NCBI GenBank assembly: GCA_963580285.1
Contig: OY757011.1
Location: 160,319,908-160,383,907 of the forward strand
Source: Lucinisca nassula
Lineage: Eukaryota; Mollusca; Bivalvia; Lucinida; Lucinidae
Length of the DNA stretch: 64,000 nt
Reading direction: 5' to 3'
Part shown: piece after piece, positions 30,701-38,221 of the stretch
Position numbering within the stretch: the stretch's first letter is position 1
Layout: the number at the start of each line of letters is the position of its first letter
Position numbers and translations under genes: made by a program
Notes under the pieces: model-generated
What the model was told of the DNA's origin: nothing
Databases searched by the model: none
Seen by the model: the letters and a program-made list of their open reading frames with translations, nothing else

Positions 30701-32830
30701 TTTTCTATATTCTTCAGACTGTCTAGCACTCTGCTTTGATTTTAGTGTATATTCTTTATCCTTTTTTCGATATTCTTCGGACTGTCTAGCACTCTGCTTT
30801 GATTTTAGTGTATATTCTTTATCCTTTTTTCTATATTCTTCAGACTGTCTAGCACTCTGCTTTGATTTTAGTGTATATTCTTTATCCTTTTTTCGATATT
30901 CTTCGGACTGTCTAGCAATCTGCATTGATTTTAGCGTATATTCTTTATCCTTTTTTCGATATTCTTCAGACTGTCTAGCACTCTGCTTAGATTTTAGTGT
31001 ATATTCTTTATCCTTTTTTCGATATTCTTCAGACTGTCTAGCACTCTGCATTGATTTTAGTGTATATTCTTTATCCTTTTTTCGGTATTCTTCAGACTGT
31101 CTAGCACTCTGCATTGATTTTAGTGTATATTCTTTATCCTTTTTTCGATATTCTTCAGACTGTCTAGCACTCTGCATTGATTTTAGTGTATATTCTTTAT
31201 CCTTTTTTCGGTATTCTTCAGACCGTCTAGCACTCTGCATTGATTTTAGTGTATACTCTTTGTCTTTTCCTTTGAAGTTAGAGTCTTGCCTTCGTTTCTC
31301 CATATAAACTCTCATATATTCTTTTCTTTCTGTAGCTTTTTGCTTGTTTATTTTTATTTCTTTGTTCCTCATCTTTTGATTTTTAGTCACATTTGTACTA
31401 TTCCGTGTCTTTTCTTCAAGTTTATGCTTTTGATCCTTAAAGTATTTGCCAATAAGTGTTGCATGATTTTCACTGCTTGAATTAGCAAATAAGTCTTCTC
31501 TTGCATGTGAATTCCTCATATGGCTTTCAGACACCTTTCTCTTGTAAGTTACAGTTTTCCAAGCATAATCACATGGAGTGTCAGTATGGCTGTCTGCATG
31601 ATTTTCAATATCAAATATTGAATGATGCTCTGGATTAGACAAGTCAAAGTCTATAGGAAGAATTTCAAACTGCGTGGAAATTGAAATCATCATACTTTCA
31701 AACAATGCATATAGAAATGCAACTAGATCATCTAAACAATTGAAAGCAGCTAGTAATGATTTTCCATCCGGAACAGATAATCCATTTAAACCATGTGAAT
31801 GTGAATCAAATATAAAATATTTACAATCTCTCTTGAACACAGAGCAACAAATTGAACCCATCATTAATAAAACACTTGGAGAATTTTGTAGAGAAGTGTA
31901 CAATGCTTGGTGAAGAGTAGGTAAACTGGTATTGACAAACTGTTCTGTGCAAAGACCTGTCACAATAGCAGATGTTTTCACAACAACTTCTTTGTTTAAA
32001 ATTGAAACTAATCTTGGAAGTTCATCAAAGCTTAGTAACTTACTCCTGAATTTACCTTCTGCCTTTAATCCACCAATGATCTTATTATACAGACTATCTC
32101 CAGCTAAAAGAATGTTGTCTAGATCTGTACTACAAGCAATGTCTGAGTATGCTGCATATATTAATGAACAAAGTGCATTTGCAGTACATTGGCATCCTCT
32201 GGACTCATTACTAAATATTTCTGAACCTTGGTGAAAAGATCCCAGTTCAAATTTGACAGAGTTAAATGGACCATTAGAAGGCTTCCATAGCACTGTTTCA
32301 GTTTGTTCCATTAAAGGAAATGCTGTATACATAATTTTTTCATCAACTTGTGAACAGCTTGAAAATACAGTGTTTGTAAATTCTATGGGTGAATGTATTT
32401 GGGTATTTTGTCCTAGTTGTTGTCTGTTAGTATTGTCATTTGAACTTTGCAAAACTTCGATATTTTGTTCTGGTTGTTTTCTGTAAATATCTTTGTCATT
32501 TCTACTTTGTAATACTGAGTTCATATCTTTGTCATTTCTACTTTGTAAAACTGAAGCATCAGATGTCACGCTGAGGCAGGTCATACCCACATCTGAAGAA
32601 CTAGATGACCCTGGGCCAGATGATACACTGGGGCAGGTCATACCCACATCTGACAAAATAATTGACCCTGGCACAGATGTCCCCATCGCTACAAGCGATT
32701 GGGGCTTAGATCTTCCACGATCTATGAGGGGGGTCAGGCCCACATCTGAGATAAGTAACCCAGGGCTACTACCATTAGCCCTCACCATGGTCTTTGCCAA
32801 TGACTTCTTCCATGTCTTCTTGCGTGGCAT
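24785..32830 (-). CDS. Helentron (Helitron2-type) transposase: C76/OTU-like protease + Rep + PIF1 helicase + EEP endonuclease
   Basis: A single uninterrupted 2681-codon frame encodes a rolling-circle transposase. Rough layout: residues 1-180, Ser-rich with short repeats (SDVGMTC, VLQSRNDKD); 185-390, cysteine-protease-like fold with RGCQCTANAL (Cys215) and FDSHSHG (His344/346); 523-774, twelve 21-residue K/R/E-rich repeats plus a decayed thirteenth; 890-1080, Cys-rich DUF6570-like region (CSCC, CCTC-x5-C); 1270-1650, Helitron-like N domain with the HUH motif SPHIHM (1459-1463) and the two Rep tyrosines in YIVSYISK (1636, 1640); 1990-2430, PIF1-type helicase with GGAGVGKS, IIDEISMVS, GDLYQLKPV, HRAQGSTLE and YVALSRVRS; 2465-2680, endonuclease-exonuclease-phosphatase with AETR (Glu2498), GDFN (Asp2609) and SDH (2669-2671). 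The C-terminal nuclease assigns it to Helentron rather than canonical Helitron. It lies inside a host intron in the same sense as the gene. The protein is nuclear by inference. ATG at 32830 is the first Met; the stop is TAG at 24785-24787. Family from motifs, confident; activity inferred. Confidence 0.93.
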   Translation of the reverse strand: MPRKKTWKKSLAKTMVRANGSSPGLLISDVGLTPLIDRGRSKPQSLVAMGTSVPGSIILSDVGMTCPSVSSGPGSSSSSDVGMTCLSVTSDASVLQSRNDKDMNSVLQSRNDKDIYRKQPEQNIEVLQSSNDNTNRQQLGQNTQIHSPIEFTNTVFSSCSQVDEKIMYTAFPLMEQTETVLWKPSNGPFNSVKFELGSFHQGSEIFSNESRGCQCTANALCSLIYAAYSDIACSTDLDNILLAGDSLYNKIIGGLKAEGKFRSKLLSFDELPRLVSILNKEVVVKTSAIVTGLCTEQFVNTSLPTLHQALYTSLQNSPSVLLMMGSICCSVFKRDCKYFIFDSHSHGLNGLSVPDGKSLLAAFNCLDDLVAFLYALFESMMISISTQFEILPIDFDLSNPEHHSIFDIENHADSHTDTPCDYAWKTVTYKRKVSESHMRNSHAREDLFANSSSENHATLIGKYFKDQKHKLEEKTRNSTNVTKNQKMRNKEIKINKQKATERKEYMRVYMEKRRQDSNFKGKDKEYTLKSMQSARRSEEYRKKDKEYTLKSMQSARQSEEYRKKDKEYTLKSMQSARQSEEYRKKDKEYTLKSMQSARQSEEYRKKDKEYTLKSKQSARQSEEYRKKDKEYTLKSMQIARQSEEYRKKDKEYTLKSKQSARQSEEYRKKDKEYTLKSKQSARQSEEYRKKDKEYTLKSKQSARQSEEYRKKDKEYTLKSMQSARQSEEYRKKDKEYTLKSKQSARQSEEHRKKDKDYTLKSMQTARQSEEYRRKDKAMTKACMRRARLIDEYKKWESEKKRESRECLELKKKDIAIQNLSKRKARSDPYKLEQERVAKQQWRLNEKNKKAENIIDSKRKATKRKDPSFSQVEKINTKRRKCGSDIDVCIEKFHKNISVGPVYICSCCQQTWFEETVSKAKTFVSKDKEKYLTGVKSVNEEEWICCTCKDNIKCGKVPKLSVVNGMKWPPKPKELELFPLEERLIALRIPFMQMRELPRGRQLSVKGNVVNVPVDIQPVVNALPRPFDENVTVAVKLKKKMSFKSYVFSENVRPYHVLCALHWLMSGSELYKNANVEIDQQWLKRITEESNETLHAFFESQKKPCSETNNDDSDGVLDESLQDSPCNQNQAEVIHNFFELCTKECSKYDIIDFDGVVSEMCNNYPNDQLEKNDDISNHNTPHVEELYDSDAEEIAQENVGNIDTLLDDADLENRNSTFTFAPGEGQRPLSIFQDKDSEYLCFPTIFCGQRRIDNDDRKVPVHYSDIAKWELRSQDRRAANSVPNIFFKLKKIQMKQLNDKANLAVRRCQTGTNNITAVQARNSECIDSIVKNDEGYYLFKQLRNSPAYLESRKKDVYAMIRQLGLPTWFMSLSSADTRWIELLKMLATLNKNFNYTDDQIENLAWEQKIKLIQSDPVTCSRYFEHRVKEFINTVLKSEHEPLGKVVDYFFRVEFQQRGSPHIHMIVWVQNAPKFNVDSDVELAAYVDQYLKCSIDNPHLRHLIELQIHKHSRTCRKREDKICRFGYPLPPLSKTMVLQPLETEKDKYYKLYQNLQKTMNSNKDGYDMSYEEFLTSVVRMSEEEYIKCIRSSLNSSKVFLKRNPSEIRVNLYNDSVLKAWKANIDIQFVLDPYACAMYIVSYISKSQRGMSNMLHAAAKEARNGNMDLKRQIRHIGNVFSNSVEVSAQEAVYLVLQMPLTKSSRSVVFINTSLPTQRVQLLKPKSVLDELPADSTDIMSDNKIKRYSKRPKPLEKYCLADYVSELEVIYPDGHNDSRDEEEQDYEKDAEVSDEECFGDGETILTLKNGIKIKRCRNSKIIRYVRFNRKTDEENYYREKLLLFHPWRNEETDLLGTFRTYKEHYESMKHVIDHKCSTYEHYAEELELARDLAEIEYDAFDDIAPSTQQVEGDDAEMEPVQSEEFIYFNPDRIEHRDYDIGTEIGCYVSAPQIDVNENILSDIDYRKLLQCLNSKQKQFYYHVIHWIKTKDAPLYVFLSGGAGVGKSLVIRALYQTLFRILNLKEGEDADHTRVLLCAFTGKAAFNINGSTISSAFKQKYKQSDQTLTCDSLNTFRSKYRDLSVVIIDEISMVSNSMLNFIDQRLQALKGTRTPFGGVSIIAVGDLYQLKPVSGDWIFNDMKHDAAALSRNLWKDLFTMFELTEIMRQKDDLEFAELLNRLRINALTAGDKTRFKQCEVTEKDTEYQKNAPHLFAENYFMHVFNDEIIRNMTTEKVEIPCMDSYVSPKLSKEKIDCALKNLKNVTDSNLTANLHCSLTVVVDMIYDLTINIKTEDGLANGASCVVKFIEYKLQTTRRPSIIWVQFDDKKAGMETRIKYKNRGLYHSNIDENWTPIFDVNRSFTYNRKTFQRVQFPLQPSAGRSVHRAQGSTLERVVIDLSQSKTRKVPHLHYVALSRVRSIEKLQILNFNEKALQVDDQVKTEMQRLHETAMLQLCDTSLELIDPVSHFKVAFNNCRSLNLHFDDVRHDKNLLSTHIFGLAETRLHQPDNDSDYVIEGYCLIRNDQIGYNTCKRPPHGLAVYAKDDIIIIQDRKYSSDTLEFIMITARHVSIESQIIFLYKSPQMSDSNLLSCLNKELIPYLTPSKPLMIIGDFNIDVLLKHSIVKKLSDKFSCKMLINECTTDHMTTLDLIFSNVDFSYVDGAVGTCETYWSDHKIVFLHMKST
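30509..31264 (-). repeat. 63-bp x 12 in-frame tandem repeat inside the Helentron gene
   Basis: Twelve direct 63-bp units encode a 21-residue unit of the form DKEYTLKS-(M/K)-QSARQSEEYRKK. Units differ at only a few positions (M/K at one site, R/Q, Y/H, S/I/T). The near identity of DNA units points to recent unequal exchange or replication slippage. The encoded stretch is strongly charged and likely helical. Confidence 0.95.
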
Positions 32831-32989
32831 ACCTCAACCTGAAAGATACAAAAGCAGGTGTCTGCTTTAAAAGGAAAAGGGGAAACGGTATTATCTTTAA
32901 TTCAAAATCTTGCCTATACTTAATGAATTTTTGTAAAACAGACAGATTTTCTTTTCTCGCTTGTGCACAGTAATTTGACAAGGAAATCC

Positions 32990-33068
32990 CCCCCAAAACA
33001 AATGATAATCCTCTAGACTTTTATTATTCTGTATAGTTTTGGCCAAGTATTTTTAATAGGAGACTTCA
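32990..33068 (+). pseudogene. Vestige of an endonuclease (EEP) coding sequence
   Basis: A short plus-strand frame reads ILYSFGQVFLIGDFNVCA and then stops. GDFN is the metal-binding motif of exonuclease-endonuclease-phosphatase domains of LINEs and Helentrons. Fewer than 25 codons survive. It is on the opposite strand from the Helentron and so is not its 5' end. Confidence 0.4.
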
Positions 33069-33610
33069 ATGTGTGCGCCTGATGCTCTGTCTTTGGTTGG
33101 ATCCCTCGGAGTCTAAATGTTGGTTTTCTTTTGCTCCAGCAATTCTGTTGTTGTATGCTGTTGAGTCCTCAATCTTGTTTCATCTCTGTATTTTTTTATT
33201 TGTATGTTCTCGGAGATGTTACACTGATGAGTTAGGAAGCCTTCATGCAGACTAAACAAAATTAGTGTATACCACGAAGAGGTAAGGGCGAGGATTATGG
33301 CCATGTAAAATCGATTTAAGCCCCCCAGTGGAATTCTTTCCACTGACCGTTCCAAGGCGGTTCTTCTGCGGCGGTTTATTTATGTTGTTGTTTGTTACTT
33401 ACTGTGTGTATCACTTATATCTTTTTATTTTGGATGGCCATTTGGCCATTTTGTGGGAAAGTAACTGTCCTTATGGCCTTCCTTTGTTTAGGTTTCCATT
33501 ATGGTCTGGTCCCTTCATGTTTGTGTTTCTTTCCCTTTGGTGTCTTTCATGGGTGGAGTAAGTTAATTGTATCAATTCCTGATCTTTGTTTTACTCCTAC
33601 TTTAAAAGCC
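33069..33610 (+). repeat. Long direct repeat R, copy 1
   Basis: About 540 bp that recur at 33912-34430. Shared words include GGAGTCTAAATGTTGGTTTT, TTTTGCTCCAGCA, ACTGATGAGTT, GTAAAATCGATTTAA and TTGGCCATTTTGTGGGAAAG. It is non-coding: several frames open but differ between the copies. Confidence 0.85.
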
Positions 33611-33911
33611 AACTGAACTGTGTAAACAATTGCAACAGATGATGGTGAAAATTGGGGCTCTGAAAAAATGGTTTAAACCCTTCCTCACATTCATTATTAC
33701 TTTACATCCCAAAGTTGCTCTTTCATTGCAGTTTCATTTCATTTATTTTCATTTTTTATATCTTTTAATTTTCTAACACTTATGACTGTGTGTCCAAATC
33801 ATTTAATTTAGTAAAAGTTACCGAGTTACCACCTGTTTGGGAAAAAAACTACTTTTCCCAAAGCTTACTAAGAATTAGAGAGAATTTAATTCTATGTAAT
33901 GTTGGTTAGTG

Positions 33912-34430
33912 CCTGAAGTTCTGTCTCTGGTCGGGTCCATCGGAGTCTAAATGTTGGTTTTCTTTTGCTCCAGCATTTCAGTGATTCCTTGCTGTCGAAT
34001 CCTCACCGTTTTATCATCTCTGTGGTTCTTTGATTTTTGTGTTCACAGCAATGTTGCACTGATGAGTTGGGAGGCATTCATGAGGACTGAACAAATTGTC
34101 TAAATTGCTATGGAAATAAGTGTGAAGATTGTGACCACGTAAAATCGATTTAAACCCCCAGTGGAATTTGTTTTACTGACTGTTCCAAGATGGTTCTTCT
34201 GTCCCGGTTCATTTTTGTTATGGTTTGTCTTTGAGTGTTTGTATCGCTTATATTATTTTGTTTTGGATAGCCAATTGGCCATTTTGTGGGAAAGTAACTG
34301 TCCTTTTTGGCTTTCCACTTTTGATGTTTCCATTACGGTCTGGTTGTTTCATGTTTGTGTTTCTTTCCCTTTGGTGTCTCTGATCGGAGCTGTGGCTTAA
34401 TTGCATCAATTCCTGATCATTACCTTCACT
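33912..34430 (+). repeat. Long direct repeat R, copy 2
   Basis: Second copy about 835-845 bp downstream of the first, the two separated by about 300 bp of unrelated sequence. It is followed by ACTTCTATTTTGTTTGTTTC and then by a SINE S1. A fragment of the same right end (GGAGCTGTGGGTTTCCTGAT...CACTTCTATTTT) reappears at 37431-37480, also next to an S1. Confidence 0.85.
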
Positions 34431-34446
34431 TCTATTTTGTTTGTTT

Positions 34447-34738
34447 CGTTTACCACCCACTCAACACAATCTAGGTTATTTATTAGCCAGTAAGGTTACC
34501 TAACCACACTATCAGGGCACCCTCATACGTAAGATATTCACCAATATACCGTAGTGCATATTCTTTGGCCAGAAACTGACAACAACCTTTATTAAATAAG
34601 CACAAGGGAGGTAATGACCTTATAATAGATTTCATGATCGATCTTCCAGCAATGAATGTTCCTAACCCTAGCAGGTATCCAATCTGCGACCTCCTGATCA
34701 CAAGTTAGACAGGCATCCTACTGCGCTACCAAGGCCAG
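34447..34738 (-). mobile_element. SINE S1, full length with tRNA-like head
   Basis: The minus strand begins near 34738 with CTTGGTAGCGCAGTAGGATG (A box) and GGAGGTCGCAGATTGGATAC (B-box-like). The body and CACTCAACACAATCTAGG follow toward 34450. It gives the head missing from the copies at 7058 and 11519. Confidence 0.8.
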
Positions 34739-34739
34739 A

Positions 34740-35570
34740 GGGGAAAGAGCTACTAAATTGGCCCGTACCCTATGATTTTATTGTTTGTTAAGAAGTGTCT
34801 TTTTTTGTCTTTCCCTTTGACTTTAAGGATAAGCTCTGGGTTCTGTTTCAATCAGTTCCTGTTTGAATCAGTTCCTGAAGTATCTTTCAGCATCAGTTTT
34901 ATTACTTTTCTAGTAGTTCTCCAGATAAGCATTAATTAAAAAAAGTATAGTTGTTAAAAAAACAGGTATTTACTGTTCTTTGATACTGCAATACCTCTTG
35001 ATTGCCTCTATCATTTTTGCTTATTACTTCAAAAGTTTTTTGGTTTTTAGAGTATAAGTAACCTAACCTCTGACCTCAAACACAATAGCATCAAACATTA
35101 TTGGCAAGTTCAAATTATCAGCATGCAATATCAAGGATTTTCATGTTGATAATTTTACTTTGTCTTCATTCTTTTGGGCACTGTATTATACAAACTATTC
35201 TTCTATCAAACAAAAGGTGTGATTCACTCTGATTTTGCCAAAACCATTTACCTATTACTTTTTACTATCATTAACAAAACAATCATTCATTTACCTTGAA
35301 ATACAGTGATGAGCTGTAACTTGTTTTAAGCACAGTTTTCCACTTTTTATACACAAGTCACAAACACTGTCTATATATCAGTCACTAAGTCACAAATACT
35401 GTCTATCTATCACTTTGTCAATTATTTAAACGTATATCCAACACAGTAAGAATATTTTCTTTTCAGAAATCTTGTTGATACTACAAAAAAGGAAAGCTGT
35501 ATTAGACAAATTTACTGTAAAAAACAAACCAATTTTTTTAAGAATCTGAAAAAATTACTGTTTCAATAAA
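34740..35570. other. Intronic sequence, no feature recognised
   Basis: AT-rich. A faint trace of repeat R (TCTTTCCCTTTGACTTTAAG) occurs near 34800 and CAAACACTGTCTAT-type words repeat near 35360-35410. Confidence 0.4.
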
Positions 35571-35576
35571 TTAAGA

Positions 35577-36790
35577 AACAAGATGTGTTTGTGAAACAAG
35601 TTTGTGCCCCCAGACAGTGCATGTTAAATATGAAAGCAGTATCACTAAGCAATCGAATGGTATGGCCAATGTTCAAGTCTTAAAAAAGTAGGTCAAGGTC
35701 ATGAGGTCAAAAATTATGGGATCGTTGGAAAGGTCTTGTGACATAGAATGCACATGTGAAATATGAAAGCCCTATCACTTACCAATCGAATGTTATGGTC
35801 AATGTTAAAGTTTTTAAAAAATAGGTCAAATGTCAAGGTCAAGGTAAAAAAATACGGTACCTATGGAAAGATCTTGTGATAAAGAATGCACATGTGAAAT
35901 ATGAAAGACCTATCACTTACCAATCCAAAGTTATGGACTGTGTTAAAGTTTTTAAAAAGTAGATCAAATGTCATGGTCAAGGTCATGAGGTCAAAAATTA
36001 TGATACCACTGGAAAGGTCTTGTGACAAGGAATACACATGTGAAATATTAAAAGCCCTACGACTTACCAATCGAAAGTTATGGCCAATGTTAAATTTTTT
36101 TTTAAAAGTAGGTCAAATGTCAAGGTCACAAGGTCAAAAATTATGGTAACACTAGAAAGGTCTTGTGACAAGGAATGCACATGTGAAATATGAAACCCTA
36201 TCACTTACCAATCAAAAGTTATGGCCAATGTTAAAGTTTTTAAAAAGTAGTTGAAACGTCAAGATCAAGGTCATGAAGTCAAAAATTATGGTACCACTGG
36301 AAAGGTCTTGTGACAAGGAAAGCACATGTGAAATACGAGCTATGTAAGCTATATCAATTACCATTCAAACATTATGCCCAATGTTAAAGTTTTTGTGAAT
36401 GTTAAAAGTTTTTTTTAAAAGAAGTAGATCAAATGACAAGGTCAAGAGGTCAAAAATTATGGTATCACTGGAACGGTCTTGTTACATGGAATAGACATGT
36501 GAAATATGAAAGTCCTATCACTAACCAATCAAACTTTATGGCTAATCTTAAAGTTTTTAAAAAGGAGGTCAAAAGAAGGTCAGATGTCAAGGTCATGATC
36601 ACAAGGTCCAAATTTATGGTATCTCTTGAAAGGTATTGTGACAAGGAATGCACATGTGAAAGAAGAAAGCCCTATAAGTTACCATTCAAAAGTTATGCCC
36701 AATGTTCAGGTTTTTGCGGACAGACAAACAGACAGACAGTCCAAAACTATATGCCCCCAGAATCTTTGATTACGGAGGCATAAAAATAAA
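35577..36790 (+). mobile_element. P4 pearl-like array, both ends present
   Basis: Head AACAAGATGTGTTTGTGAAA. About seven units of roughly 140-170 bp (AAAGGTCTTGTGACAAGGAA; TGCACATGTGAAATATGAAA; TTATGGCCAATGTTAAAGTT). The end is GACAGACAAACAGACAGACA-rich, then AAACTATATGCCCCCAGAAT...TACGGAGGCATAAAAA. A one-unit relative is at 53286-53552. Confidence 0.88.
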
Positions 36791-36794
36791 GTAA

Positions 36795-37270
36795 TTTAAA
36801 ATACTGATTAGCTGAACATCAGTATACTTATTGCAGTTTTTAACTCAAATCTATAAAGGTATTTAAAATTAAATTCATGAAGAATTATCATTATATTTAA
36901 ATATAAAGTGGATTTGATTTGTGTAAGGCTGATAAAATTGATTAAACTTTCATTCATTCAACAATTAAAAAGGTGACTAAGTATTATAAAATGCTTCCCT
37001 ACCGGGAGCATAAGTCATGATCAGCAAGGCGGTTTTACTCCAGGAAGAGACCCTCTATGCACAGATGAAGGTATTAGAAAAGGTAAAAGAGTGTTTATTT
37101 AATGTATCTTTAAAACCAACTAAAACTATTACTAAAAGTGATCTATCAATAAAAGTGATTAATATCCCACAAAAATGTCTACAGACAAATTGAATTATGC
37201 TATATACTTCTGCTCAGTTTTGTTGCAGAGATTATAAAATTTCAATTGCTACAGTTTTAGTTTTTACAAT
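36795..37270. other. Intronic sequence, no feature recognised
   Basis: AT-rich, no open frame of note and no match to the other families of the window. Confidence 0.4.
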
Positions 37271-37430
37271 TTCATTCATACAACTAACATTATCCAAATA
37301 AGACTGGAATGCCATGCCAAACAACCTTCATCTTTCTTACCTGGTACGTCTGCGATTACCCCTTTTGTGGATAACCATTGTTCATAACTTTTTTCAGATG
37401 AACATGGTTTGTTAGTTAATTTTGGGGAGC

Positions 37431-37868
37431 TGATGGGAGCTGTGGGTTTCCTGATCATTGCCTCCACTTCTATTTTATGGCCAAGCCAACACTATTTAGT
37501 TAATTTTTGAGCCAGTTAGTTTGGTTTAAACATTATTTATTTTGATTTGCCAAACATTAACAAGTTCATACATAGACAGAATACAATAGTACATGCAAAC
37601 AGGATTTGAAAACAAGCATTCAAGCCAGTTTGTTTAACTAACCACACTTTCGAGACAGGCTTATACGTAAGTGGTAAACCAGTACAGTGCACAGTCTTTC
37701 ACTAGAAGTTGATAACCGCCCTTCTTGAATCAGCAGAAGGGAATGACCAGAGAAAAGATTTCCTGATTGATAGCCATTTTAGAATGTTGCCAACCTCAGC
37801 AGGTATGGAACCCTTAACTTCTTGATCACCAGTCAGGAAAGCATCCAACAGAGCTACCAGTCTGGCTT
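37431..37868 (-). mobile_element. Repeat-R fragment joined to a SINE S1 with a 95-bp insert
   Basis: 37431-37480 is a fragment of repeat R. 37490-37527 and 37622-37868 are an S1 with a decayed tRNA-like head near 37860, interrupted by about 95 bp that repeat the word AGCCAGTT-GTTT at both edges. Confidence 0.65.
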
Positions 37869-38221
37869 AGATGAATAAAAATTTTAAGACGAACTATCAT
37901 TATATTCTTTAGCTAGAATAAACAATGTCCCGGGTACGACTATAAATGACACCAATATTACTCTTCACCATGCTGGAAACTATGTATCTTCATGCCTGGA
38001 ATAATAAAAAAATAATAGTGTCAATGTTAATAAAATACTTATTATCATTAACTACACATGTACAACAATGTATTGTTTATTTATATTACCATGCATACAT
38101 CAAAATGCTCTCTAAAGGCTTGGGAAATTTTCAATGATGGTAAACCATGCAAAAGTCTCTATTAATGATTCAATTTTCTCTAAAGTATTTTTATACATTC
38201 TGATGTCTAAAAAAACTGTAC

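Noticed and set aside
25588..32486. Other open frames on both strands inside the Helentron gene
   Set aside because: They are shadows of the long frame and lack any family motif; the tandem 63-bp repeat also creates open frames on the other strand.
32831..33050. ACAAGAG-type head or pearl-type hairpin at the Helentron ends, which would link it to the arrays
   Set aside because: I looked on both sides of the gene (32831-33068 and 24515-24785) and found neither. A direct family link between this Helentron and the pearl-like arrays is not shown by this window.
37276..37467. Minus-strand segment with a good GTAAGA donor that looked like an extra exon
   Set aside because: Exons c and d already join in frame and match the enzyme family without extra residues, and part of the segment is a fragment of repeat R. 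An alternative exon cannot be excluded but nothing supports it.
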